From assembly GCA_026415985.1 (NCBI GenBank), contig JAOAGA010000066.1, positions 1-9,246 on the forward strand: a DNA stretch of 9,246 nt, given 5' to 3'. Source of the DNA: Pseudomonadota bacterium (GTDB lineage: Bacteria; CALINM01). This document shows, piece after piece, positions 1-6,582 of the stretch. The notes below the pieces were generated by a model. It ran no database searches, had not been told where the DNA came from, and worked only from the letters and a program-made list of their open reading frames with translations. Position 1 is the first letter of the stretch. Each line of letters starts with the position of its first letter. A program made the position numbers and the translations under genes.

Positions 1-1758
1 GTTTACACCGGTATCATTTATAACCTTACGGTCAATCCAGTTTAAAATTGTAGCAAAGGGGAGTATCGCCCCTCTTACTAACAAAAAATAAAAGTCATCG
101 ATATAATATTTGTTAACCAGAATAGCCTTAATAAAGCCAACTTTTTCCGCAAATCCCTCTCTCCTTCCGCTTTTACCACCAAACTGATAATAGGCAAAGG
201 CAATCCCCGCGACCGCAACGATAGTTGATTTTATCATAACGCCCCAGTGAAGATGTTCAACTTCATGTTTATCCAGCAGGAATTTATCAAAATAGCCACC
301 CAACATAGGTGTATCTACAAAACCAAAAAATACAGAAAAAACTGCAAGAACGATTAGTGGAACTGTCATATTTGCGGGTGAGTCATGTCCGTGATGTTCG
401 CTATCATGGGACTGTTCTTCTGAGTTATTTTCATTCGGCTCCGGTGACAGCAAAACAAAAATCATTCTGAAGGTATAATAGGCGGTCATAAAACTTATAA
501 GCATTGTTAAATAAGCAAAAGCTTCTTTGTGATTTTGCTCAAAGGCGACAATTATAGCATCTTTGCTGAAAAAACCTGCCATTGGAAATATGCCTGCCAG
601 GGCTAAAGAGCCTATAATTAAAGTGGTCAGGGTTATCTTCATCTTTCTCACACCACCTTTTTCTGCCATCTCCCACATATCGTTGGTATTAAAATGATGG
701 ATCAGACTACCTGCACAGAGAAAAAGAAGGGCCTTAAAGAAGGCGTGGGAGAAAAGATGAAAAACTCCCGCTTTATAACCACCCGCACCCAAAACAGATA
801 CCATAAGTCCTAACTGACTAATAGTTGAATAGGCCATAACTTTCTTAACATCGTCCTGAACAAGAGCTATAGTTGCAGCAACAAAGGAAGTAATAATACC
901 AACAACCGCTATAAACTCCATTGCTACAGGTGATGCACTAAAAAAGCCATAGGCCCTTGCGATAAGATAAATTCCTGCAGCGACCATTGTAGCTGCGTGT
1001 ATCAAAGCAGAGACCGGAGTGGGACCTTCCATTGCATCGGGTAACCATGCATGGAGTGGAAACTGGGCACTCTTACCCATAATACCCATAAATATCAGAA
1101 GGGCTGATGCGGTTAAAAAGCTCTGATTTATAGCAGGTGACTTTCCTAATTGATTTAAAACACCAAAATCTAAATTGCCAAAACTGACTAATAATATTAA
1201 AAGCCCGACAAAAAAACCAAAATCTCCGAATCTTGTCATAACAAAGGCTTTTTTTGCTGCTGCGGCTGCCTCAGGTTTATAAAACCAGAAGCCTATTAGT
1301 AAAAAGGACGCTGCACCTACAAGCTCCCAACCAAAAAAGGCCTGCAATAAGGTTGGTGAAACCACGAAAAGAAGCATCGCCCATGAGAATAGTGAAAGCC
1401 AGGCATAATACCTCGAAAGTCCCTTTTCACCATGCATATAACCTAAAGAATATATATGAACAAGAAGACTTACGACACAAACAACTATCATCATACCTAA
1501 GGTCAGAGAGTCAAAGAGAATTCCAAACTTAAGATTAAAATAATCTGTCACTAACCAGGTAAAATAATAGGTCTCCGCTTTTACACCATAAAAATTCTTG
1601 AAATATAGTGTGAAAGTTAAAATGGTAGATACTGATATAGCCAGTATGGCAACAAAGGCTGACAGCATTTTATTGTTTCTTGTGAGAATTCCTATTATAA
1701 AAATAGAAAGAAAGGGAGCAAATAATGCAATTGATGATAGCAATATATTCTGACTCAT
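1..1758 (-). CDS. nuoL: NADH-quinone oxidoreductase subunit L (NuoL), C-terminus cut by window
   Basis: NuoL is the distal antiporter-like, proton-pumping membrane subunit of complex I. I translated the minus strand from ATG 1758 to base 1 and found 586 uninterrupted codons. The residues essential for pumping sit at the same numbers as in E. coli NuoL: E145 (GWEL) next to E. coli E144, K229 (MGKSAQFPLHAWLPDAMEGP), K342 (HAFFKALLF), and K399-D400 (FFSKDAI). HAATMVAAG and AYSTISQLG are further family signatures. A polar His/acid-rich loop covers residues about 441-463 (EHHGHDSP). The last visible residues (NKYYIDD onward) match the start of the long lateral helix, so roughly 30-70 residues are missing beyond the edge. 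The start lies 2 bases after the nuoK stop, with an AAGGGG ribosome-binding site inside the last nuoK codons. nuoM and nuoN are expected next. Confidence 0.96.
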   Translation of the reverse strand, partial: MSQNILLSSIALFAPFLSIFIIGILTRNNKMLSAFVAILAISVSTILTFTLYFKNFYGVKAETYYFTWLVTDYFNLKFGILFDSLTLGMMIVVCVVSLLVHIYSLGYMHGEKGLSRYYAWLSLFSWAMLLFVVSPTLLQAFFGWELVGAASFLLIGFWFYKPEAAAAAKKAFVMTRFGDFGFFVGLLILLVSFGNLDFGVLNQLGKSPAINQSFLTASALLIFMGIMGKSAQFPLHAWLPDAMEGPTPVSALIHAATMVAAGIYLIARAYGFFSASPVAMEFIAVVGIITSFVAATIALVQDDVKKVMAYSTISQLGLMVSVLGAGGYKAGVFHLFSHAFFKALLFLCAGSLIHHFNTNDMWEMAEKGGVRKMKITLTTLIIGSLALAGIFPMAGFFSKDAIIVAFEQNHKEAFAYLTMLISFMTAYYTFRMIFVLLSPEPNENNSEEQSHDSEHHGHDSPANMTVPLIVLAVFSVFFGFVDTPMLGGYFDKFLLDKHEVEHLHWGVMIKSTIVAVAGIAFAYYQFGGKSGRREGFAEKVGFIKAILVNKYYIDDFYFLLVRGAILPFATILNWIDRKVINDTGVN

Positions 1759-1760
1759 AA

Positions 1761-2072
1761 CTACCCCTTTAACTCGTTAAGTTTTTCTGCGTCAATTTCC
1801 TTGTAATGCTTGAAGGTCAAAAAGATCAGAGCTAAGGCAATGGTTGTTTCCGCAGCAGCAAGGGCAATGATAAAAATTGCTATAACCTGACCTAAGGTGT
1901 GTCCATCTGCTACAAACTTATTAATAGCTAACAAATTTAGAGTAACCCCATTCAAAATCAGTTCTATACAAATAAGCATAATAACAAGGTTTCTTCTGAT
2001 AAAAACCCCAACAAGTCCTAATGAAATTAGGATCAAACTTAAAAGCAGATATGAAAAAAGGCTACCCGCCAT
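1761..2072 (-). CDS. nuoK: NADH-quinone oxidoreductase subunit K (NuoK)
   Basis: NuoK is a small, three-helix (MrpC-like) membrane subunit that takes part in the central proton-conducting axis of complex I. The 103-residue product has the usual length. It shows three hydrophobic segments (about 5-24, 29-49, 61-87), the signature IRRNLVIMLICIELILN, and two buried glutamates, E37 and E75, which correspond to the essential E36 and E72 of E. coli. It ends in a hydrophilic tail (LNELKG), as is common in the family. The ATG is one base after the nuoJ stop. Its Shine-Dalgarno GGGAGG (2079-2084) is formed by the last nuoJ codons, with a 6-base spacer, which suggests translational coupling. Confidence 0.97.
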   Translation of the reverse strand: MAGSLFSYLLLSLILISLGLVGVFIRRNLVIMLICIELILNGVTLNLLAINKFVADGHTLGQVIAIFIIALAAAETTIALALIFLTFKHYKEIDAEKLNELKG

Positions 2073-2073
2073 A

Positions 2074-2568
2074 TTAATCCTCCCTTTTTGCCAAAACTAT
2101 GGCTCCCATAATAGCTACAAGCAATATAAATGATATTATTTCAAAAGGAACCGCCATCTTTGTGGCAAGCATATAACCTACCTGCATTATTGTTCCTTTA
2201 GCCTCACCTATGGTAAATTTTGCATCGAAATATTTGGCATATAAAAGGGCAAAAAAAACAATGAAAAAGGCAAAAGATGTCGCAACCCCTACCAAAACCT
2301 TGTATATATTAATTTTTTTAGGCTGAACGGTAACTGGCGGAGAGAGCATTATTACAAAAATTATTGCAACTGAAATAGCCCCAACATAAACAAGTACCTG
2401 AAGAGCAGCAATAAACTCATATCCTAAAAAGATATACATACCAGCTACAGAAAATATTGAACAGGCCATCGCCAAGGCATTATAAATAGGCTTCTGCAAA
2501 AAAACCGCCAAAACCGCTGACAGAGCAATTATTAACCAAAAAATTATAAATACGATATCGCTAAACAT
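2074..2568 (-). CDS. nuoJ: NADH-quinone oxidoreductase subunit J (NuoJ)
   Basis: NuoJ is a membrane subunit of the complex I proton arm, lying between the quinone-site subunit NuoH and the antiporter-like subunits. The 164-residue product is strongly hydrophobic with about five membrane segments. It carries the diagnostic third helix QVLVYVGAISVAIIFVIML (residues 57-75), where family structures show a pi-bulge thought to switch conformation during turnover. An acidic residue (E51) lies just before that helix, as in homologues. The ATG overlaps the end of nuoI by 8 bases and is preceded by AGGAG with a 6-base A-rich spacer. The gene ends one base before nuoK. Confidence 0.96.
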   Translation of the reverse strand: MFSDIVFIIFWLIIALSAVLAVFLQKPIYNALAMACSIFSVAGMYIFLGYEFIAALQVLVYVGAISVAIIFVIMLSPPVTVQPKKINIYKVLVGVATSFAFFIVFFALLYAKYFDAKFTIGEAKGTIMQVGYMLATKMAVPFEIISFILLVAIMGAIVLAKRED

Positions 2569-3001
2569 TTTTTTCTCCTAAATTATCTAACCTTAAAATT
2601 AGCCCATCTTTTTTTCTTTCTGCGACTTCATAAACAATAGAATGCTCAATGGCATCTACTGGACATGTATCAACACATAACCCGCAGTAAATGCAAAGAC
2701 CCAAATCAACATAAAACTCTGAAAGCTGTTTTTTCTTTGAACCTTCGGGGGTAACGGTAACCATCTTTATCGCACCTGCGGGACAAATTTTTTCACAGCT
2801 TCCACAGGCAATACATTTCAACGCACCTTCTTCGTTTCTTTTTAGTCGTATGCTACCCCTATATCTCTGGGCGATTCTTTTTTTCTCGTGGGGGTACTGA
2901 AGTGTGACGGGTTTCTTAAATAAATAGGATATAGAAAGGGCAAGTCCCTTTATAACTGTCTTTATGCCTATATTAACTTTATTAAAATAGGAAGCATTCA
3001 T
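2561..3001 (-). CDS. nuoI: NADH-quinone oxidoreductase subunit I (NuoI), 2x[4Fe-4S] protein
   Basis: NuoI carries the two tetranuclear iron-sulfur clusters (N6a and N6b) that pass electrons along the peripheral arm towards cluster N2 in NuoB. In this 146-residue product the ligands are C63, C66, C69, C73 (CIACGSCEKICPAGAI) and C103, C106, C109, C113 (CIYCGLCVDTCPVDAI), each in a CxxCxxCxxxCP motif. The N-terminal 60 residues contain the amphipathic segment and the basic patch (YPHEKKRIAQRYRG) typical of NuoI, which separates it from generic ferredoxins. With no NuoG encoded alongside, this subunit is the likely entry point for electrons from whatever donor is used. ATG 3001 follows AGGAG at the nuoH stop. 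The 3' end overlaps nuoJ by 8 bases. Confidence 0.97.
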   Translation of the reverse strand: MNASYFNKVNIGIKTVIKGLALSISYLFKKPVTLQYPHEKKRIAQRYRGSIRLKRNEEGALKCIACGSCEKICPAGAIKMVTVTPEGSKKKQLSEFYVDLGLCIYCGLCVDTCPVDAIEHSIVYEVAERKKDGLILRLDNLGEKNV

Positions 3002-3013
3002 CTCTTTTTTCTC

Positions 3014-3985
3014 CTAAAAAATTTTCATAAAAAAAGTTGTTATAAGAAGATTAAGCAATGCAACAGGAGTTAAAAACTTCCAGCAAAAACTCATCAGCTG
3101 ATCGGGTCTTAATCTTGGAAAGGCCCACCTGACCCAGATTATAAAGAATACAAGTGCGTAAGTTTTTATAAAGAACCAGACGACAGGAGGAAAAAATGGC
3201 CCCCTCCAGCCACCGAGAAATAGCGTTGTTGCCATGGCAGAAACAAGAAATATATTAGTATATTCAGCCATGAAGAATACCGCAAATCTCATACCTGAAT
3301 ACTCAGTGTGAAAGCCCGCTACAAGCTCTGATTCAGCCTCAGGAATATCAAAGGGGGTTCTGTTTAACTCTGCTATAGCAGATATTACATAAACAACAAA
3401 GGCGACAGGTTGAACCAAAACAATCCAGAACTTAGACTGGTAGCTGACAATTTCTGAGAGTTTAAGACTCTGGGTAATAATAACCACAGATAAGATACTG
3501 AGAATAATTGGTATCTCGTAAGCTATCGACTGAGCTATACTTCTTACCGCTCCCATGAGGGAGTATTTGTTATTGGAAGCCCATCCCGCCATAAATATCC
3601 CGATAGTTGCTATACAGGATATACTAAAGAAATATAATAAACCTATATTGAGATCCCTGACCTGCAATTTATCTGAAAAAGGTATAACAACAAACATAAG
3701 AAGGGTGGGGAAAAAGGCTAAATAGGGTGCCAGGGCAAATAGTTTTTTATCAACCCCCTTAGGAGTAATAATCTCCTTTGCTATAAGCTTAAGACCATCT
3801 GCTGCACCCTGCAAAACACCATGAAATCCAACCTCCATCGGCCCCAATCTTAACTGTATATGTCCCGCTACTTTCCTTTCTAACCAGGTTGCGAACAACG
3901 CATTTATGGTAAATACAATCATCACACCCGCTATGCTTAAAATTACTTTTACTATGATACTATCTGCGATCATTGCCAAGTCCAC
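3014..3985 (-). CDS. nuoH: NADH-quinone oxidoreductase subunit H (NuoH)
   Basis: NuoH is the membrane anchor subunit that, with NuoB and NuoD, forms the quinone chamber. It starts the chain of charged residues leading to the proton pumps. I start it at GTG 3985, giving 323 residues, close to the 325 of E. coli. A strong AAGGAGG lies 5 bases upstream. The in-frame TTG at 4006 has no such site and would overlap nuoD, and ATG 3973 is 17 bases from the site, too far. Signatures are WLERKVAGHIQLRLGP (about 34-49), the loop AELNRTPFDIPEAESELVAG (about 205-224) with its conserved acidic cluster, and FHTEYSGMRF. About eight hydrophobic helices are visible. It lies directly after nuoD, where nuoE, F and G would be in a 14-gene operon. 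Confidence 0.96.
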   Translation of the reverse strand: MDLAMIADSIIVKVILSIAGVMIVFTINALFATWLERKVAGHIQLRLGPMEVGFHGVLQGAADGLKLIAKEIITPKGVDKKLFALAPYLAFFPTLLMFVVIPFSDKLQVRDLNIGLLYFFSISCIATIGIFMAGWASNNKYSLMGAVRSIAQSIAYEIPIILSILSVVIITQSLKLSEIVSYQSKFWIVLVQPVAFVVYVISAIAELNRTPFDIPEAESELVAGFHTEYSGMRFAVFFMAEYTNIFLVSAMATTLFLGGWRGPFFPPVVWFFIKTYALVFFIIWVRWAFPRLRPDQLMSFCWKFLTPVALLNLLITTFFMKIF

Positions 3986-3990
3986 GTCTT

Positions 3991-3997
3991 CCTCCTT
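3991..3997 (-). promoter_or_regulatory. Ribosome-binding site fixing the nuoH GTG start
   Basis: AAGGAGG on the minus strand, overlapping the nuoD stop codon TAA (3998-3996) and lying 5 bases before GTG 3985. The spacing favours GTG over ATG 3973. The overlap with the stop suggests that nuoH translation is coupled to termination on nuoD. Confidence 0.8.
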
Positions 3998-5102
3998 ACC
4001 TGTCAATCTCTGGAATAACTACATCTATGCTTCCAAGTATTGCCACAACATCTGATATCTTATTACCCGGAAGCATTGTATCTAATATTGAGAGATTAGA
4101 AAAGGCGGGATCTCTGAGTTTAAATCTATAGGGATTAGCAGATCCGTCGCTGACTAAATAGACTCCTAAAAGTCCTCTTGAGGTTTCAACTGCAAAATAG
4201 TACTCACCTTCGGGCAACTTTACAATCTTGGGAGCCTTTTCGGCAAAAGGTCCTTCAGGAATGGCACTGACTGCCTGTTCTATAATTCTCACCGATTGGA
4301 TAACTTCTCTCATCCTCACCTTATATCTGTCATAACAATCACCCTTCTCCCCCAGAGGTATCTCGAAATCAAACCTTGTATATATTGAATAGGGTTCATT
4401 TTTCCTTAAATCGTAGTTAACCCCCGAACCTCTTGCAACAGGTCCCGTCAAAGAATAATTAATAACATCTTCTTTTGAGATGAAACCAATGTCTTTAACT
4501 CTCTCAAGAAAAATTATGCTCTCGATAAGTGTTTCCGTATCGGCCATTCTTTTTCTGATCATATTCAGAAACTCGTCGAGCATCTTAAAAAACTCAGGTG
4601 TCAAATCATCCGCTACCCCACCTATCTTAAAATAATTATTGGTCATTCTCTGACCTGTAACCTCTTCAAACATATCCATAATCCTTTCTCTTGCATCAAA
4701 GAGCCAGAGAAAAGGAGTAAAGGCACCTAAATCCAAAAGGAACGCTCCCGCCCATAGTAAATGGGAGGCGATTCTGTTTAATTCAGCCATTATAACCCTG
4801 ATATATTCAGCCCTTTCCGGTGGTGTTATACCTAAAGCCTTTTCCATACATCCTACGTAAGCCCACTCAAAAAGCATAGATGAGACGTAATCAAACCTAT
4901 CCATAACAGGCATCATCTGAATGTAAGTCTTACTTTCTGCCATCTTTTCAACACCACGATGGGCATAGCCAAGAACAGTTTCGGAAGACATCACCTTCTC
5001 ACCATCAACCTTAAGCACAATCCTCAGGACACCATGGGTTGAGGGATGCTGAGGTCCCATATTTACATAAAAATCTTTCAAGACATGTTTTTCTGTATCC
5101 AT
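3996..5102 (-). CDS. nuoD: NADH-quinone oxidoreductase subunit D (NuoD, 49-kDa type)
   Basis: NuoD is the peripheral-arm subunit, related to [NiFe]-hydrogenase large subunits, that binds the quinone head group beside cluster N2. The 368-residue product starts with the family motif NMGPQHPSTHGVLR and ends in the usual EIDR. Aligned by hand with the bovine 49-kDa subunit, H23 and Y72 (DRFDY) fall exactly where the quinone ligands H59 and Y108 lie. Other signatures are HRGVEKMAE, ERAEYIRVIMAELNRIASHLLW, and NYFKIGGVADDL (Lys where many members have Arg). The hydrogenase Ni-binding cysteines are absent, as expected for NuoD. It is not fused to NuoC, unlike E. coli. ATG 5102 is one base after the nuoC stop and has a GAGGA ribosome-binding site in the last nuoC codons. 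Confidence 0.97.
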   Translation of the reverse strand: MDTEKHVLKDFYVNMGPQHPSTHGVLRIVLKVDGEKVMSSETVLGYAHRGVEKMAESKTYIQMMPVMDRFDYVSSMLFEWAYVGCMEKALGITPPERAEYIRVIMAELNRIASHLLWAGAFLLDLGAFTPFLWLFDARERIMDMFEEVTGQRMTNNYFKIGGVADDLTPEFFKMLDEFLNMIRKRMADTETLIESIIFLERVKDIGFISKEDVINYSLTGPVARGSGVNYDLRKNEPYSIYTRFDFEIPLGEKGDCYDRYKVRMREVIQSVRIIEQAVSAIPEGPFAEKAPKIVKLPEGEYYFAVETSRGLLGVYLVSDGSANPYRFKLRDPAFSNLSILDTMLPGNKISDVVAILGSIDVVIPEIDR

Positions 5103-5103
5103 T

Positions 5104-5535
5104 TTAATCCTCTTCTGCTTTCCAAGATTTTAGTAGAGGGTAACCCTCCATTCCTTCCGGTGTAAGTAATCTTTTTAAATTTGGGTTTCCGGTAAATTTT
5201 ACTCCAAAAAAATCATAAACTTCGGACTCAAACCAGTCGGCACTTTTAAAAAAATCTATTAGTGAAGGAACATCCTCTGAATAATCTATATCTAAATAAA
5301 CTGCTACCCTGTGAACCTTCTGCATCTTATTAAAGATATAAATCAGCCTTATTTTTTCCTTTTTGTCAACGGCAGTTATTGTTTCCAAAAAATATTCTTC
5401 TTCTTTCAGTCTTTTTGTTAACTCAATAATATCATCTTTTTTTCTGAGTAAGTATGAGTGATTAAAGCCGTTTTTTTCATAGCTTTGCTCTAAAACTTCC
5501 TTATCAAAACTGTCCAAAATTGTAATAACAGACAT
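5104..5535 (-). CDS. nuoC: NADH-quinone oxidoreductase subunit C (NuoC, 30-kDa type)
   Basis: NuoC is a structural subunit of the peripheral arm that packs against NuoD and carries no cofactor. At 143 residues this is a short version of the family. The core strand-helix fold is followed by the signature segment WFESEVYDFFGVKFTGNPNL (residues 101-120) and KRLLTPEGMEGYPLLKSW. It departs from the consensus in places: Ser replaces Arg in the usual ERE triad (E103-S104-E105), Asn replaces His in GHP (117), and the ending PLLKSW differs from PLRKDFP. The conserved D108, F110, G111, P118 and L120 remain. The ATG abuts the nuoB stop with no gap, and its ribosome-binding site is the GAGGG of the last nuoB codons. 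The identification is firm from position, although divergence makes similarity weaker than for the neighbours. Confidence 0.93.
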   Translation of the reverse strand: MSVITILDSFDKEVLEQSYEKNGFNHSYLLRKKDDIIELTKRLKEEEYFLETITAVDKKEKIRLIYIFNKMQKVHRVAVYLDIDYSEDVPSLIDFFKSADWFESEVYDFFGVKFTGNPNLKRLLTPEGMEGYPLLKSWKAEED

Positions 5536-6021
5536 TTATCTACCCTCTTTAATTTTCTTCTGGAGTTCTAAGAGACCGTATATCAAAGCCTCTGGTCGGG
5601 GAGGACAACCCGGCACATAGACATCAACAGGTAAAAAGGAGTCTACACCCTTAACCACTCCATAGGCGTTTTTTGAAAACACTCCACCGGATATAGCACA
5701 GGCACCAAGTGCTATAACATATTTTGGTGCAGGCATCTGTTCATAAAGTGTTTTTACTCTTGGAGCCATTTTTTTTGTAACTGTCCCCGCAACAATCATG
5801 AGATCAGCCTGCCTTGGTGATGGTCTGAAAACCCCCGCTCCAAACCTATCTAAATCAAATCTGGCCGCACCCGCTGCCATCATCTCTATGGCACAGCAGG
5901 CAAGACCAAAGGTAGCAGGCCAGAGTGAGTTTTTTCTTGCCCAGTTAAGCACATCTTCCAAAAGGGCAAACTTTACATTATGAACATAGGGAACTTCTAT
6001 TTTTTGAAGATCTTTTACCAT
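5536..6021 (-). CDS. nuoB: NADH-quinone oxidoreductase subunit B (NuoB), N2 cluster protein
   Basis: NuoB holds the terminal [4Fe-4S] cluster N2, which gives electrons to quinone at the NuoB/NuoD interface. It is related to small subunits of [NiFe] hydrogenases. The 161-residue product has the four N2 ligands, including the rare adjacent pair: C42-C43 ([12 protein letters not shown]), C108 ([10 protein letters not shown]) and C139 ([11 protein letters not shown]). The signature [23 protein letters not shown] lies between them. It overlaps the end of nuoA by 7 bases and has a clear AAAGGAG ribosome-binding site with a 7-base spacer, located inside the nuoA coding sequence. A TAA stop is followed immediately by the nuoC ATG. 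Confidence 0.98.
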   Translation of the reverse strand: MVKDLQKIEVPYVHNVKFALLEDVLNWARKNSLWPATFGLACCAIEMMAAGAARFDLDRFGAGVFRPSPRQADLMIVAGTVTKKMAPRVKTLYEQMPAPKYVIALGACAISGGVFSKNAYGVVKGVDSFLPVDVYVPGCPPRPEALIYGLLELQKKIKEGR

Positions 6022-6371
6022 TCAAACACTCCTTTTGCCCAAGCATAAATTAATGCGAAAGCAAGAATACCAACAAAAAGAACTATCTCAAACCAGAAAA
6101 TAAGCCCGGTAAGATCTTTAAAAACCATTGCCCATGGTATAAGAAAGAAAACTTCTACATCAAAGGCGACAAAAAGAAGGGCTACGAGATAATATCTGAC
6201 ATTGAACTGTATCCATGCATCACCGATTGGCTCTTCGCCACACTCATAGGTTGTAAGTTTTTTTTCTCCAATAGCCTTTGGTGCGATCAGTTTAGGGACT
6301 ATTGTAACTATTGAGACAAATATTACGCTTAAGATACTAAAGAGAAAGACATAAGAATAGCTTTCTAACAC
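6015..6371 (-). CDS. nuoA: NADH-quinone oxidoreductase subunit A (NuoA)
   Basis: NuoA is a three-helix membrane subunit whose TM1-2 loop reaches the quinone entrance region near NuoD, NuoH and NuoB. I start it at GTG 6371, which gives 118 residues and a typical N-terminus ([11 protein letters not shown]). GGAGG lies 5 bases upstream. The in-frame ATG at 6422 would add 17 residues, has only a run of T before it, and overlaps the predicted -10 box. Diagnostic sequence is [20 protein letters not shown] (residues 40-59, C44 in the loop) followed by [18 protein letters not shown] with the conserved D71 and E73 of helix 2. It is the first gene of the nuo operon and overlaps nuoB by 7 bases. Confidence 0.95.
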   Translation of the reverse strand: MLESYSYVFLFSILSVIFVSIVTIVPKLIAPKAIGEKKLTTYECGEEPIGDAWIQFNVRYYLVALLFVAFDVEVFFLIPWAMVFKDLTGLIFWFEIVLFVGILAFALIYAWAKGVFEW

Positions 6372-6375
6372 AAAA

Positions 6376-6385
6376 CCCTCCCCCC
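6376..6385 (-). promoter_or_regulatory. Ribosome-binding site fixing the nuoA GTG start
   Basis: Read on the minus strand this is a G-rich Shine-Dalgarno block with GGAGG at 6381-6377, 5 bases before GTG 6371. It is the only good ribosome-binding site near the nuoA 5' end and decides against ATG 6422, which is preceded by a T run. Confidence 0.8.
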
Positions 6386-6414
6386 AAGAAAGTGAAAAAA
6401 ATATCCTTAATGCA

Positions 6415-6442
6415 AATATCATAAAAAAAAAGGAATTGTCAA
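6415..6442 (-). promoter_or_regulatory. Predicted sigma-70-type promoter of the nuo operon
   Basis: A perfect -35 box TTGACA (6442-6437) is followed after 16 bases by a -10-like GATATT (6420-6415, 4 of 6 consensus positions). The predicted transcription start near 6408 leaves a leader of about 37 bases before GTG 6371, which contains the ribosome-binding site. The spacer holds nine consecutive T. The sequence upstream of the -35 box is A/T-rich, as in UP elements. It lies beyond the terminator of the upstream gene, so nuo is probably transcribed independently. This is a prediction from sequence only. Confidence 0.6.
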
Positions 6443-6447
6443 TAAAA

Positions 6448-6470
6448 ATAATTTTCCCGGAGAAAATTAT
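6448..6470. repeat. Inverted repeat just upstream of the nuo promoter, possible operator
   Basis: A perfect 9-bp inverted repeat, ATAATTTTC and GAAAATTAT, separated by CCGGA. It begins 5 bases upstream of the -35 box and is centred about 51 bases before the predicted transcription start. Such a dyad could bind a dimeric transcription regulator. It does not match the FNR/CRP consensus (TTGAT-N4-ATCAA). As RNA it would make only a weak A/U-rich hairpin with no U tract, so a terminator is unlikely. The regulator is unknown. Confidence 0.5.
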
Positions 6471-6539
6471 ATATTAACTGCATGGTAATATATCAGAGAT
6501 TAACATGATATGCGTTGTAGAGAGATATTTACTTTTTTT

Positions 6540-6570
6540 AAAAAAGAGCAGACCGAATGGGTCTGCTCTT
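6540..6570 (-). terminator. Rho-independent terminator of the molybdopterin oxidoreductase gene
   Basis: A perfect 11-bp stem (AAGAGCAGACC at 6544-6554 pairing with GGTCTGCTCTT at 6560-6570) closes a 5-base loop. On the minus strand the stem runs into a continuous run of six T (6545-6540). It begins 12 bases after the TGA stop at 6583. There is no T run on the plus-strand side, so it acts for leftward transcription. It separates the oxidoreductase transcript from nuo, although some read-through is possible. Confidence 0.88.
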
Positions 6571-6582
6571 AAGAACAAAACA

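Larger units (their letters stand above)
6372..6582. other. Intergenic control region between oxidoreductase gene and nuoA
   Basis: This 211-base gap between two leftward genes contains, from right to left, the oxidoreductase terminator, an A/T-rich stretch at about 6471-6539 with no recognisable gene, the inverted repeat, the nuo promoter, the short leader and the nuoA ribosome-binding site. A TATAAT sequence (6471-6466) overlaps the right arm of the inverted repeat but lacks a convincing -35 box. I see no small ORF or RNA gene here. Confidence 0.7.

Noticed and set aside
1254-1532. Plus-strand open frame of 92 codons
   Set aside because: It lies fully inside nuoL on the opposite strand, which I translated without interruption and which has all family residues. 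The product has a biased basic composition and no recognisable motif.
1897-2133. Plus-strand open frame of 78 codons
   Set aside because: Antisense to nuoK and the end of nuoJ. No ribosome-binding site or protein family pattern.
5798-5983. Plus-strand open frame of 61 codons
   Set aside because: Antisense to the conserved core of nuoB, including its Cys motif, so its sequence is dictated by NuoB.
6466-6471. TATAAT on the minus strand as a second nuo promoter
   Set aside because: No acceptable -35 hexamer 16-18 bases upstream and no extended -10. It coincides with an arm of the inverted repeat in A/T-rich sequence, so chance is likely.
6544-6570. The hairpin as a bidirectional terminator
   Set aside because: On the plus strand the stem is followed by AAGAACAAAA, not a T run, and no plus-strand gene approaches it.
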